DNA from: Bacilli bacterium | GTDB lineage: Bacteria; Bacillota_I; Bacilli_A; RF39; UBA660 | NCBI GenBank assembly: GCA_900768345.1 | Contig: CAAGCO010000022.1 | Location: 1 to 64,000 of the forward strand | Direction: 5' to 3' | DNA: 64,000 nucleotides | Shown here: positions 47,777-56,745 of the stretch, piece after piece | Position numbering within the stretch: the stretch's first letter is position 1 | Layout: every line of letters starts with the position of its first letter | Translations under genes and position numbers: made by a program | The notes under the pieces: model-generated | The model's database searches: none | What the model saw: only the letters and a program-made list of their open reading frames with translations | Told to the model about the DNA's origin: nothing

Positions 47777-48478
47777 TTATAATGTCTTTTGACTTTGAGG
47801 TCTTATTCTTAAATCTTCACTTTCAAGTTCTTCTTTTGTTTTTGATAGTGGTTCATGACCTTTAGTGAATGAATTTAAATAAATACTTCCATTAATTGAT
47901 TTAAAATCTTTTGTTGTGTATCCAGTTTTAGTGTTATAAAATGAGTCTCCATATGTTCTTGCTATGTTTTCATCTAATATATGGTATCCATCTATTAATA
48001 ATTTTTCTACTTCACTTTTATCTTTATCTTTTATGAAATATCCAGGAGATGGAGTTTTTAATATCATACCATTATGTGTTAAGTATTCACTTTTCTCATC
48101 AGTAAAGAATTGTCTATATGTTGGATCTATTAAATATGGAGTCAATGTTCCATTTACATTGAATCTTGCTACTATGAATGAGTGACCTTCAATATCATTT
48201 GTTATTACATTTTGTGTCATACATGGATGTGTTTCAACGCCTAAATCGTTTAAATAGTATGTTATGATAGCTTGTGCTTTATCACATTTAAATTCAAAGC
48301 TAAAATTATCAAAATCATCTGTGAATTTACATCTAGTTAGATAACAAATATTATCTAAAAATAAGTTTAATTCTTCTTCTGAAAGGGGAGTATTACTTTC
48401 GATTTTTCTTTCTAATTCAGTAATTACTTTAGAGTCGATGTTCACTGTTTTAGGAGTACTTTTCATTATAAATTTCAT
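47777..48478 (-). CDS. Putative cysteine peptidase/transglutaminase-like protein
   Basis: 233 aa, family not firmly recognised. A possible catalytic triad is visible: Cys65 (FEFKCDKAQA), His99 (IEGHSFIVAR) and Asp118 (YLIDPTYRQFF); order and spacing resemble papain/transglutaminase-like or arylamine N-acetyltransferase-like folds. No signal or membrane helix. It overlaps rarA by 4 bp with SD AAGGTGA, so it is co-translated with a replication-fork ATPase. Ends in a hydrophilic tail. Confidence 0.6.
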   Translation of the reverse strand: MKFIMKSTPKTVNIDSKVITELERKIESNTPLSEEELNLFLDNICYLTRCKFTDDFDNFSFEFKCDKAQAIITYYLNDLGVETHPCMTQNVITNDIEGHSFIVARFNVNGTLTPYLIDPTYRQFFTDEKSEYLTHNGMILKTPSPGYFIKDKDKSEVEKLLIDGYHILDENIARTYGDSFYNTKTGYTTKDFKSINGSIYLNSFTKGHEPLSKTKEELESEDLRIRPQSQKTL

Positions 48479-49671
48479 TTTTTCACCTTAATACTATTAT
48501 TAAATTTATACATTTCTGTTTCGTATTTATTTTTTCTTGGTGTATAGTATTTCCTTCCTTTTAGATTATCTGGCATATATTCTTGATCTACCCAATAGTT
48601 TGGATAGTTATGTGGATATTTATAGTTTGGACTAGTTGTTCTTATATGTGCTGGTATTCTTCCGACTGACATAGTATTTATGTCTTTAATAGCTTCTTTA
48701 ATTGCCGTATCTGCTGAATTACTTTTAGGACTTAGTGCCATATCTATTACTGCACAAGAGAGTGGCTTAACTAATTCTGGATATCCAATTCTTTCACTTG
48801 CTTCAACTGCAGCAACTACTTTAGGACCAATCATGGGATTTGCAAGACCTATATCTTCATAAGCGATAACAATCATTCTTCTATAAATAGAATCATAGTC
48901 TCCGCTTACTATCAATCTTGCTAAATAGTGAAGGGCTGCATCTACATCACTTCCTCTAATACTTTTTTGAAATGCAGATAACATATCGTAGTGTCCATCC
49001 TCATCTTTATCAGTGAAGAATGAAGGAGTATTAGTTGTTTCTTTTATATTATCAATTGTTACTTCTTTATTGTATCCATAATAATTAAATTCAATAAGAT
49101 TGTATGCAAATCTTATATCTCCATTAGATATTTTAGCAATATATTTTATAGTTTTATTATCCATCTTTATATCTGAAAGAACATTTTTAACTTTTTTAAT
49201 GCCTATTTCAATATCTTCTTCGCTTAAAGCATGAAGTTCAATTAGTTGACATCTACTTCTAATGGCAGGATTAATTGAATGATATGGATTAGAATTAGTA
49301 AGACCAATTAGAACAATAAGACCACTTTCAATATATGAAAGTAATATATCTTGTTTATCTTTGTTCATTCTATGTATTTCATCTACGATAAGAATCATGT
49401 TTCCATACATTTTGGCTTCTTCAATAACTACTTCAAAATCTTTTTTAGAATTAATAGTAGCATTAAGCATTCTGTATCTAATACCAAGTTCATTTATTAA
49501 AGCAAGAGCAATTGTAGTTTTACCACAACCACTATTACCATAAAAAATTATATTAAATAAAACTTTGTTTTTTACTAAGTTTGTTAATACTTTATCTTTA
49601 CCAATAAGATGCTTTTGACCTAGAACATCTTTTAAATTATTAGGTCTTAATTTATTTTGTAATAATTCCAT
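48475..49671 (-). CDS. rarA: Replication-associated recombination protein A (RarA/MgsA)
   Basis: AAA+ ATPase acting at stalled replication forks. Opening LLQNKLRPNNLKDVLGQKHL, Walker A GNSGCGKTTIA (about 46-56), Walker B LIVDEIHRMNKDKQD, sensor IGLTNSNPYHSINPAIRSRC, and the C-terminal MgsA block GSDVDAALHYLARLIVSG ... EDIGLANP. ATG 49671 has SD GAGGTG; an earlier ATG (49683) overlaps that SD. 398 aa. Confidence 0.95.
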   Translation of the reverse strand: MELLQNKLRPNNLKDVLGQKHLIGKDKVLTNLVKNKVLFNIIFYGNSGCGKTTIALALINELGIRYRMLNATINSKKDFEVVIEEAKMYGNMILIVDEIHRMNKDKQDILLSYIESGLIVLIGLTNSNPYHSINPAIRSRCQLIELHALSEEDIEIGIKKVKNVLSDIKMDNKTIKYIAKISNGDIRFAYNLIEFNYYGYNKEVTIDNIKETTNTPSFFTDKDEDGHYDMLSAFQKSIRGSDVDAALHYLARLIVSGDYDSIYRRMIVIAYEDIGLANPMIGPKVVAAVEASERIGYPELVKPLSCAVIDMALSPKSNSADTAIKEAIKDINTMSVGRIPAHIRTTSPNYKYPHNYPNYWVDQEYMPDNLKGRKYYTPRKNKYETEMYKFNNSIKVKK

Positions 49672-49716
49672 AGTACACCTCATAAGTATTTTATCAATTT
49701 TATAATTAAATTTAAA

Positions 49717-49738
49717 GTCATTTAAAAGTCATTTTAAA
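49717..49738. promoter_or_regulatory. 11-bp direct repeat, candidate response-regulator site
   Basis: GTCATTTAAAA GTCATTTTAAA: GTCA at 49717 and 49728, 11 bp apart. It ends about 10 bp before the -35 of the flippase-like gene. The same GTCAyTTAAAAGTCAyTTTA pattern recurs at 62712. Confidence 0.5.
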
Positions 49739-49747
49739 TAAATATTA

Positions 49748-49776
49748 TTGTTATTGATATATTTATTTGCTATAAT
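49748..49776 (+). promoter_or_regulatory. Promoter of the LPG-synthase-TM gene
   Basis: TTGTTA at 49748, 17-bp spacer, TATAAT at 49771 with TGC before it. Confidence 0.65.
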
Positions 49777-49803
49777 GGGTATGCATTAATAAAAGAGGAA
49801 GCT

Positions 49804-50808
49804 ATGAAAAAGATAAGACTTAAAAGTATTTTATTAGTAGTATTAACAATAGGATTGTTTTGGTACATATTGAAGGATAATTTTAGTGAGTCAGTCACTT
49901 TATTACTTTCATCTAATATATGGTATTTATTATTAGTTGTAATTACATATATTGTTTATTTTTTTGTGGAAACATATTTACTTTACTTATTAATTAATAA
50001 AGTAAATAATTCTTATTCTTATAAACTAACTTTAGAATTAAATTTAATGACTAAATTTTTTAATGGAATAACACCATTTTCATTAGGAGGTCAACCACTT
50101 CAAGTGTATGAACTTAGTAAGAGTAAAGTAAGGGTTACAGAGTCTTTATTAGTTATTGTAGAAAACTTTATAGTTTTACAAATTTCTATGACAATTATGT
50201 CTCTTATATCTTTAGGAGTTTGCTTATATAATGGATTTATTCCAACTAAAATATTATGGATTTTAACTATAATAGGTGTGTTTATAACAATTATATCTTT
50301 CTTTATGGCGATATTTATGGGATTAAAAATACATTATGCTAAAAAAGCTGGAAAATGGTTTATAAATATTCTTAGTAAATTTCATATATTAAAGAATAAT
50401 GAAGAATCATATTTAAGATGGACTAATAAATGTGATGAATACAATACTAGTTTTAAAATATTATTAAAAGATAAAACTTTTATTGTAAAGTGCATATTTC
50501 TAAATATATTTTATATGACAATATTTTGCATGATACCATTCTTTGTGTTTAAGGCTTTAGATATAAATATAAGCATTAATATGTTTTATGTGATAATATT
50601 TGCTTGTTTTGTTTATATTTCAGCATCATTTGTACCAATTCCAGGTGCTAGTGTAGGTATGGAGTATGCGTTTATTAATTATTTTGAATTAATAGTTAGT
50701 AGTTCTTTAGTAATGCCTGGTGTATTACTTTGGAGGTTTGTTTCTTATTATATACCAATGATAACTGGAGGAATATTATTTAATATCAAAGATTCTATGA
50801 AAAAATAG
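49804..50808 (+). CDS. Flippase-like (LPG synthase TM region, UPF0104) membrane protein
   Basis: 334 aa with about eight membrane segments. Family signatures NGITPFSLGGQPLQVY (about 84-100) and PIPGASVGMEYAF (about 280-292). This is the transmembrane flippase half of MprF, without the lysyl-transferase domain; related stand-alone proteins handle lipids or polyprenyl sugars. Role here unknown. The 11-bp direct repeats upstream suggest control by a response regulator. A terminator begins at the stop. Confidence 0.85.
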   Translation: MKKIRLKSILLVVLTIGLFWYILKDNFSESVTLLLSSNIWYLLLVVITYIVYFFVETYLLYLLINKVNNSYSYKLTLELNLMTKFFNGITPFSLGGQPLQVYELSKSKVRVTESLLVIVENFIVLQISMTIMSLISLGVCLYNGFIPTKILWILTIIGVFITIISFFMAIFMGLKIHYAKKAGKWFINILSKFHILKNNEESYLRWTNKCDEYNTSFKILLKDKTFIVKCIFLNIFYMTIFCMIPFFVFKALDINISINMFYVIIFACFVYISASFVPIPGASVGMEYAFINYFELIVSSSLVMPGVLLWRFVSYYIPMITGGILFNIKDSMKK

Positions 50809-50829
50809 TTTGCTAATTGCAAACTTTTT
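50807..50829 (+). terminator. Terminator
   Basis: AGTTTGC-TAATT-GCAAACT, TTTTT. Confidence 0.85.
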
Positions 50830-50831
50830 AA

Positions 50832-50860
50832 TTGCTTAGTTTTTCTATAAATGATATACT
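50832..50860 (+). promoter_or_regulatory. Promoter of the SipW-type/DUF6273 gene
   Basis: TTGCTT at 50832, 17-bp spacer, TATACT at 50855 with extended TG. Confidence 0.6.
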
Positions 50861-50878
50861 TAATAATAGGGTGAAGAT

Positions 50879-52096
50879 ATGAATAGAGAAAATAAAATAC
50901 TTTTTGGTGTATGCCTGGGAATAATGTTTCTAATATCAGTATCTACTTCATATGGATACTTCAGTTCTACAATTAGAAACGATAGTGTAAAAGATCAAGT
51001 AGTTACAACTGGTACGTTAAGTTTAAGATATGTTGATGGTGCTGAAATAAATATGCAAAATATAACTCCAGGAGCAACAGTTACAAAAACTGTTTATGTA
51101 GCAAATACTGGAACTTTAAATGCAACATATAATCTTGTATGGCAAGAATTAGTTAATGAAATTACTAATGATGAAATGTTAATTGAGGGAATATGTACTA
51201 GACTTGATGGTATTAGCGAGAGTGTAAGCGGTACATGTAATAATATATCTAGTACTCCTATTTCATCAAATGTAATTAAGAGTGCTGTTTCTATTGAGCC
51301 AAATATAATTCATAAATATGATTTGACTATAACATTTAAAGAAGCTAATGCAAGTCAAAATTATAATCAAAGTAAGAAATTTAGTGGTGTTATCGGTGTA
51401 AAAGAATCAACAACTTTAGATTTTTCGAGTGATAGTTGGAATACAATTATTTCAAATGTTAAAGCAGGTAAGGGTTCTTCTTATGAAGTAGGAGCAACAA
51501 AAGAAGTAACTTTGAGTACACTTGGTACACATACTATTAGGGTTGCAAATAATACATCGCCAAGTGAATGTTCTACAAGTGGTTTTTCACAAACTGCTTG
51601 TGGCTTCGTGCTTGAATTTGCTGATATTATTACAACACATTCTATGGATAGCAGCTCTGTAGGTGGCTGGAATGAAACTGCACTTTATACATATTTAAAT
51701 AATACTATTTATAATGAACTACCTAATAATTTAAAAAATTCAATAATAAATACTACTGTTGTTTCTAGTCCTAGTATTATTAGTGAAGAACATATAGTAT
51801 CGACAGATAAAATGTACTTACTTGCTCCAAAAGAAATATATAGTGATTGGTCTGATGAGTATGATATTTCAAAGAATTTAACAAGACAGTTAGATTATTA
51901 CAAATCAAAAGGAACTTCTACAAACGTTAATTCTAGTGCTCTTAAATTATTAGGAAGCACTAATACTGCATGGTGGACTAGATCTGCTGATCATATAGAT
52001 TCCGAATTTTTCTTTATGGTGTTTGCTGCGGGCAATTGTGCAAGTGATTCTGTTACTTCATCAGCAGGTGTTTCACCAGCATTTAGAATAGGATAA
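50879..52096 (+). CDS. SipW-type signal surface protein with TasA-like and DUF6273 domains
   Basis: 405 aa. Signal ends STSYGYFSST (about 20-29). The TasA-like part (about 30-175) is a close paralogue of that at 41606: KDQVVTTGTLSL, INMQNITPGATVTKT, WQELVNEITNDEMLIEG. The C-terminal half is DUF6273-type (TWWTRSA-like AWWTRSADHID, SAGVSPAFRIG), with one Cys pair (SECSTSGFSQTACG). So the same N-terminal module carries either BspA repeats or DUF6273. Likely surface-exposed. A terminator follows. Confidence 0.8.
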   Translation: MNRENKILFGVCLGIMFLISVSTSYGYFSSTIRNDSVKDQVVTTGTLSLRYVDGAEINMQNITPGATVTKTVYVANTGTLNATYNLVWQELVNEITNDEMLIEGICTRLDGISESVSGTCNNISSTPISSNVIKSAVSIEPNIIHKYDLTITFKEANASQNYNQSKKFSGVIGVKESTTLDFSSDSWNTIISNVKAGKGSSYEVGATKEVTLSTLGTHTIRVANNTSPSECSTSGFSQTACGFVLEFADIITTHSMDSSSVGGWNETALYTYLNNTIYNELPNNLKNSIINTTVVSSPSIISEEHIVSTDKMYLLAPKEIYSDWSDEYDISKNLTRQLDYYKSKGTSTNVNSSALKLLGSTNTAWWTRSADHIDSEFFFMVFAAGNCASDSVTSSAGVSPAFRIG

Positions 52097-52119
52097 TAAG
52101 AGATTTACATAAACTTTGT

Positions 52120-52147
52120 AAAAGAACTATGAAATATTAGTTCTTTT
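52120..52147 (+). terminator. Terminator
   Basis: AAAAGAACTA/TAGTTCTTTT 10-bp stem, 8-nt loop. Confidence 0.85.
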
Positions 52148-52151
52148 GTTG

Positions 52152-52157
52152 TATAAT
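52152..52157 (+). promoter_or_regulatory. -10 box before xerD
   Basis: TATAAT, 18 bp before the start; no clear -35. Confidence 0.4.
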
Positions 52158-52174
52158 GATAATGGGTAAAAATT

Positions 52175-53086
52175 ATGATAGAGATTGATAATAAAGAATA
52201 TATTGATGATTTTAGTGATTATTTAAGAATAGATAAAAATTATAGTGCTAATACTATAGAGTCGTATATTAGAGACATTAGAAGCTTTTTGGAATACACT
52301 GATAAAGAAATTCTTGATATATCTAAAAAGGATATTGATAATTATATTTTACATGTGCTTCCTAAATATAATGAAAGTTCTATTAATAGAATAATTGCTA
52401 GTATTAAAAGTTTTTTTAAATATTTATCTATATATAAAGGTTTTATTAATGTTAGTGAAGATGTTGAGAGTCTCAAAAGAAAGAAAGTACTTCCTAAATA
52501 TTTAAGTATTGAAGAAGTTGATAAACTTTTAGATATAAAGTTAGTAACGCCTTTTGATTATAGAAATAAAACTATTCTTGAACTTTTATATGCGACTGGG
52601 CTTAGAGCTACTGAACTTATAAATCTTGATTTAATTAATATAGATACTGCTAATATGGTTGTTAAAGTATATGGAAAAGGAAGTAAAGAGAGAATTGTTC
52701 CTTTGAGTAAAATAGCTGTTAATTATTTAGATTTATATATTAATAAATATAGACCGATGATGTTTGTTAAAAATCAAAAGCCAACTGATGCGTTATTTTT
52801 AAATAATCATGGTCAGAGAATGACAAGACAAGGTTTATATAAAATTATTGGTGAAATAGCAAGAACTAAAAAGATAGATAAAGAAATAACGCCACATGTG
52901 TTAAGACATAGTTTTGCAACTCATATGATAGAATGTGGTGCTGATATACGTAGTGTTCAAGAATTACTTGGTCATGAGAACGTTGTTACTACGGAAATAT
53001 ATACGCATCTTGCAAATAATTTTATAAAAGAAAATTATAATGAATATTTTAATAGAAGTACGAAGGAAGGTGGAAATAATGTTTAA
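52175..53086 (+). CDS. xerD: Site-specific tyrosine recombinase XerC/XerD
   Basis: 303 aa. N-terminal SAM-like core-binding domain (YSANTIESYIRDIRSFLEY), catalytic domain with ATGLRATELINL (first Arg), GKGSKERIVPL (Lys), HVLRHSFATHMIECGADIRSVQELLGHENVVTTEIYTH (His-x-x-Arg, His and the Tyr nucleophile). Resolves chromosome dimers at dif. Its position directly before deoB matches Bacillus xerD (ripX)-drm. The SD is weak (GGGT). It overlaps deoB by 5 bp. Confidence 0.92.
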   Translation: MIEIDNKEYIDDFSDYLRIDKNYSANTIESYIRDIRSFLEYTDKEILDISKKDIDNYILHVLPKYNESSINRIIASIKSFFKYLSIYKGFINVSEDVESLKRKKVLPKYLSIEEVDKLLDIKLVTPFDYRNKTILELLYATGLRATELINLDLINIDTANMVVKVYGKGSKERIVPLSKIAVNYLDLYINKYRPMMFVKNQKPTDALFLNNHGQRMTRQGLYKIIGEIARTKKIDKEITPHVLRHSFATHMIECGADIRSVQELLGHENVVTTEIYTHLANNFIKENYNEYFNRSTKEGGNNV

Positions 53087-54245
53087 AAGAGTATTTTTAG
53101 TTGTTATGGATAGTGTTGGAGTTGGATCAACAGAAGACTCAGATAAGTATGGTGATAAAGGCGCTAATACAGTTTTACATACTATAGGAGACGCATATAA
53201 TTTAGATGTACTTGAAAAATTAGGGCTTACTAATTTAGTTGGGAAGAATGAAGAGAATGTTAAAGCTTTATATATGAGAGCTAAACCTGTTAATGTTGCA
53301 AAAGATACATTAAATGGTCATTATGAAATGATGGGAGCTGTAGCTAAAGTTCCATATAAAACTTATCCTGATGGTTTTCCTCTTGAGTTAATATCTAAGA
53401 TTCAACATGCTATTAATAGAGATGTAATAGGTAATTGTGTTGCAAGTGGAACACAAATTATTGAAGATTTAGGTGAAATGCATATGAAGACTGGGGCTAT
53501 TATAGTTTATACTTCAGCAGATTCAGTTCTTCAAATAGCTGCACACGAAGATATTATTCCAGTAGAAGAATTATATAAAATATGTGAAACAGTTAGAGAA
53601 TTAACTAAGGGAGACGAATACAAGATTGCTAGAATTATTGCTCGTCCATTCGTTGGAAAACCTGGAAGTTTTACAAGAACACCTAAGAGACATGATTATG
53701 CTTTAGACCCACCAATTAATGTACTCGATTTACTTGATAAAAATAATGTTGCTACTATAGCTGTTGGTAAAATATCAGATATATTTAATAACAAGAGTAT
53801 TGCTGTTAAAGTTAGAACAAGAGACAATCTAGATGGAATAATGAAGTTAATTGATTTTGCTAAAGGAAATTTCAAAGGTTTCTTATTTGCAAATTTAAAT
53901 GACTTTGATATGTTATATGGACATAGAAGAAATAGAGAAGGATATTTAAAAGCTTTAGAAGAATTAAATTATTATTTACCAACATTCTTAAAGAATCTTA
54001 AAAAAGATGATTTATTCATATTAACTGCTGATCATGGAAATGATCCTACATGGAAAGGTACAGATCATACTCGTGAATATATACCAATTATGATATATAG
54101 TCCAAGCTTTAAATATGGTAAACGTTTAGAAGACAGAAGTACATTTGCTGATATTGGGGCTACTATTCTTGATAATTTTGGTATTAAAAACGAACTTGGA
54201 ATTGGTACTTCTATATTTGATGAAGTAAAAAAAGAAGAAGAATAG
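53082..54245 (+). CDS. deoB: Phosphopentomutase
   Basis: Interconverts ribose/deoxyribose 1- and 5-phosphate in nucleoside salvage. Alkaline-phosphatase fold: VFLVVMDSVGVGSTEDSDKYGDKGANTVLHT with the metal Asp; TLNGHYEMMG (catalytic Thr), CVASGTQII, and ADHGNDPTWKGTDHTREYIP (metal His/Asp). 387 aa. ATG 53082 has SD GGAAGGTGG; upstream starts lie inside xerD. Overlaps xerD by 5 bp. Confidence 0.96.
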   Translation, partial: FKRVFLVVMDSVGVGSTEDSDKYGDKGANTVLHTIGDAYNLDVLEKLGLTNLVGKNEENVKALYMRAKPVNVAKDTLNGHYEMMGAVAKVPYKTYPDGFPLELISKIQHAINRDVIGNCVASGTQIIEDLGEMHMKTGAIIVYTSADSVLQIAAHEDIIPVEELYKICETVRELTKGDEYKIARIIARPFVGKPGSFTRTPKRHDYALDPPINVLDLLDKNNVATIAVGKISDIFNNKSIAVKVRTRDNLDGIMKLIDFAKGNFKGFLFANLNDFDMLYGHRRNREGYLKALEELNYYLPTFLKNLKKDDLFILTADHGNDPTWKGTDHTREYIPIMIYSPSFKYGKRLEDRSTFADIGATILDNFGIKNELGIGTSIFDEVKKEEE

Positions 54246-54253
54246 TAATTATT

Positions 54254-54285
54254 AAGTAACTTATGATATAATTAAGTTACTTTTT
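54254..54285 (+). terminator. deoB terminator with a promoter -10 in its loop
   Basis: AAGTAACTTA/TAAGTTACTT 10-bp stem; the loop is exactly TGATATAAT; T-run follows. Confidence 0.85.
54264..54272 (+). promoter_or_regulatory. Extended -10 promoter inside the terminator loop
   Basis: TGATATAAT; predicted start about 54279, giving a 20-nt leader to ATG 54300. Confidence 0.5.
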
Positions 54286-54299
54286 ATATGGAGGAATCT

Positions 54300-55484
54300 A
54301 TGAAAATAAATGATATATATGAAGTTACTATAAATGATGAAGATGATATTGGTAATGGTATTACTAGAATAGATAATTTTGTTGTGTTTGTTCCTTATGC
54401 ATTAAAAAATGAAAAAATAAAAGTAAAAATCACTAAAATAAATAAGAGATTCGCAACTGCTAAAATAGAAGAAATAATTAATATAAATGATAGAAGACAG
54501 TGTACTAAATGTAAGATCTTTAATGAATGTGGAGGATGTTCATTCTTACATTTAAGTTTTAATGAAGAAAAGAAAAAGAAGATAGACTTTATAAATAAAT
54601 TATTTAATACTAATGTTAAAGAAATACTTACTAATAACGAATATAATTATAGAAATAAAGCTACTTTTCATGTTAAAAATGGTATGATTGGATATTATAG
54701 TGAAAACACTAATAATTTAGTAGAATTTGATAATTGTTTACTTTTAGATGAAAGAATTAATGAAGTATATAGTGTTTTAAAGAATATAAATCTTAGTGGC
54801 ATATCCGAAGTAGTAGTTAGAACTTCTAAAAATAATATTATGGTTATTCTTAAGGGTCAAAAAGAAGAATTTAATTACGATGAATTAGTTAATAAAATTA
54901 AGATAGATTCTCTATATTTAAATGATAAACTATTATATGGTAGTGCTTATATTATTGAAGAACTTGGTAATATTAAATATAGTATTTATCCTAATGCATT
55001 TTTTCAAGTTAATACAGATAATATGAAAATTATGTATGATAAGGTTAAAGAATATGCTGGAAGTGGAAATAAACTTTTGGACTTATATTGTGGTACTGGT
55101 ACAATTGGAATATATCTTAAAGAAAATTTTGAGGAAGTCACTGGTATTGAAGTGAATAAGGAAGCAATATTAAATGCTAATATTAATAAAAACTTAAATA
55201 ATTTAAGAAATATTAATTTTATTTGTGGAGATGCAAGTATAGCTAAAAATAATGATTATGATGTTATAGTAGTAGATCCTCCTAGAAGCGGTTTATCTAA
55301 AAAAGTAATAGATTTTTTAAATAAAAGTAATGCTAAAACAATTGTATATGTTTCTTGTAATCCTAAAACTTTAAAAAGAGATTTAGATTTATTAGCTAAA
55401 TATAGTATGACAAAGCTTGAATGTATAAATATGTTTAATAAAACTAAGCATTGTGAAGTAATCACTGCTTTAGATAAAAAATAA
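54300..55484 (+). CDS. rlmD: 23S rRNA (uracil-C5)-methyltransferase, RlmD/RlmCD-type
   Basis: SAM-dependent m5U methylase of the TrmA/RlmCD family. N-terminal TRAM domain (about 1-55), iron-sulfur cysteines CTKCKIFNECGGC (about 66-78), SAM motif LLDLYCGTGTIGIYL (about 258), VVDPPRSGLSKKVIDFL (about 320) and catalytic VSCNPKTLKRDL. 394 aa. ATG 54300 is used because GGAGGAA lies 4 nt before it; ATG 54288 overlaps the SD. Which uridine it modifies (747 or 1939, or both as in Bacillus RlmCD) is not shown by sequence. Confidence 0.92.
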   Translation: MKINDIYEVTINDEDDIGNGITRIDNFVVFVPYALKNEKIKVKITKINKRFATAKIEEIININDRRQCTKCKIFNECGGCSFLHLSFNEEKKKKIDFINKLFNTNVKEILTNNEYNYRNKATFHVKNGMIGYYSENTNNLVEFDNCLLLDERINEVYSVLKNINLSGISEVVVRTSKNNIMVILKGQKEEFNYDELVNKIKIDSLYLNDKLLYGSAYIIEELGNIKYSIYPNAFFQVNTDNMKIMYDKVKEYAGSGNKLLDLYCGTGTIGIYLKENFEEVTGIEVNKEAILNANINKNLNNLRNINFICGDASIAKNNDYDVIVVDPPRSGLSKKVIDFLNKSNAKTIVYVSCNPKTLKRDLDLLAKYSMTKLECINMFNKTKHCEVITALDKK

Positions 55485-55536
55485 AGAATGTACATATATA
55501 CTAAAAAATATATTTAATAAAAATAATTTTGCTTGT

Positions 55537-55565
55537 TTGAATTTAGAAAAATAATATGATATATA
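55537..55565 (+). promoter_or_regulatory. Promoter of the structured leader
   Basis: TTGAAT at 55537, 17-bp spacer, TATATA at 55560 with extended TG; predicted start about 55572. Confidence 0.6.
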
Positions 55566-55571
55566 TTAATT

Positions 55572-55700
55572 GTATTAATTATCTTGCCATGAGTTAATAC
55601 GACAATTTGGACGCTAAGGTTCTAATTCTTTAAGGCAAGAAAAAATTATTGCATGCTGCGGGATATCCCTTTTGATGGAATGAAGGGATATCCTTTTTTT
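55572..55700 (+). ncRNA. Structured leader or small RNA with terminator, class unknown
   Basis: It starts at the predicted transcript start. GTATTAA (55572-55578) can pair with TTAATAC (55594-55600), and CTTGCC (55583-55588), in that loop, with GGCAAG (55634-55639), so the two stems would cross as a pseudoknot. An inner TAAGG/CTTTA hairpin is also possible. The end is an 11-bp terminator GGATATCCCTT/AAGGGATATCC (55661-55693) with T7. It resembles a riboswitch or attenuator before the ORF6N gene, or a separate RNA; no known class was recognised. Confidence 0.6.
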
Positions 55701-55723
55701 ATTCAAAAAGAAGGAGGTTTAAT

Positions 55724-56568
55724 ATGAATGAAATAGTAGAAAACGACGTTATAAATATTGAAAATATGATTTATGAATTTGATGGAAAGGAGGTAATGCT
55801 GGATACTGATTTAGCAAAACTATATCATGTAGAAACAAAAAGAATTAATGAAACTGTTAATAGAAACAAAGAAAAGTTTCCTAATAGAATATCGTGGATA
55901 ACAAATGATACTGAAGTTGAAATTTTGTGGTCGCAAAATGCGACCGCAAATATTAGTTCTAAATCTAGAACTAACCCTAGAGTGTTTACTGAGCAAGGAG
56001 TATATATGCTTGCTACAATATTAAAATCTAAAGAAGCAATCATGACAAGTATTAGAATAATGGATACATTTGTAAATATGAGACATTATATTAATTATAA
56101 TAAAAACGTATTACCAAGAAGATTTTATTATTAGAAGACAAGGTAGATAATAATACTAAAAGAATAGATGAATTATTTGATAAATTTAATCCAAAAGTAA
56201 TAACTAAAAATTCTATCTTTTATAAGAATGATATATATGATGCATACTCAGTTTTAATAGAAATTTTTAAATTAGCTGAAGATGAGATAATAATTATTGA
56301 TAATTATGCTGGAAAAGAATTACTTGATATATTAAGAATAATAAATAAAAAAATTATAATAGTTACGTCCAATATAGATGATATTCAAAAGAAAAAGTAT
56401 TTAAGACAGTATAAGAATGTATTATTTATAAAGAACGATTCATATCATGATAGGTTTATAATCATAGATAGAAAAAAAGTGTTCCATTGTGGTGCATCAT
56501 TTAAAGATTTAGGCAGCAAATGTTTTGAAATTAATGAAATAGAAAATAAGATTGAAATTGATAGTTAG
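55724..56568 (+). pseudogene. ORF6N-PLD-like gene, frameshifted
   Basis: ATG 55724 (SD AAGGAGG) opens an ORF6N domain (MIYEFDGKEVMLDTDLAKLYHVETKRINETVNRN, RVFTEQGVYMLATIL) found in phage antirepressors and stand-alone Bacteroidetes/Firmicutes proteins. The frame stops at TAG 56132, but one shift in TTTTATTATTAG continues as LLLEDKVDNNTKRIDELFDKF and a PLD-like domain (NDSYHDRFIIID, HCGASFKDLG) to TAG 56568. The intact gene would be about 280 aa. A single frameshift, a sequencing error or programmed slippage are possible. Confidence 0.7.
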
Positions 56569-56681
56569 TAAATGAGGTTGCTAAAGATTGCTGTATAAAT
56601 AATTAATATTGTGCGTGATAATATTGGTATGTAAATATATTTTATAGTGATATTTAATAATATCAAATAAAATATTTTTTC

Positions 56682-56710
56682 TTGAATGAGTAACAAATGT
56701 TTGTTATTAT
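56682..56710 (+). promoter_or_regulatory. Promoter of the 56746 gene with an operator in the spacer
   Basis: TTGAAT at 56682, 17-bp spacer, TATTAT at 56705. Confidence 0.6.
56691..56706. promoter_or_regulatory. Inverted-repeat operator candidate
   Basis: TAACAAA-TG-TTTGTTA lies between -35 and -10, the usual position of a repressor site (TetR/MarR/phage-type cannot be told). Confidence 0.5.
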
Positions 56711-56745
56711 AGTTACATACATAAATATATTTCAGGAGGTTTAAA

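Noticed and set aside
55583..55639. tRNA-like element: CTTGCC/GGCAAG acceptor-like stem and GGTTCTAATTC T-arm-like sequence
   Set aside because: Only 57 nt between the outer arms, no anticodon arm and the T-loop purine is missing; better viewed as part of a structured leader.
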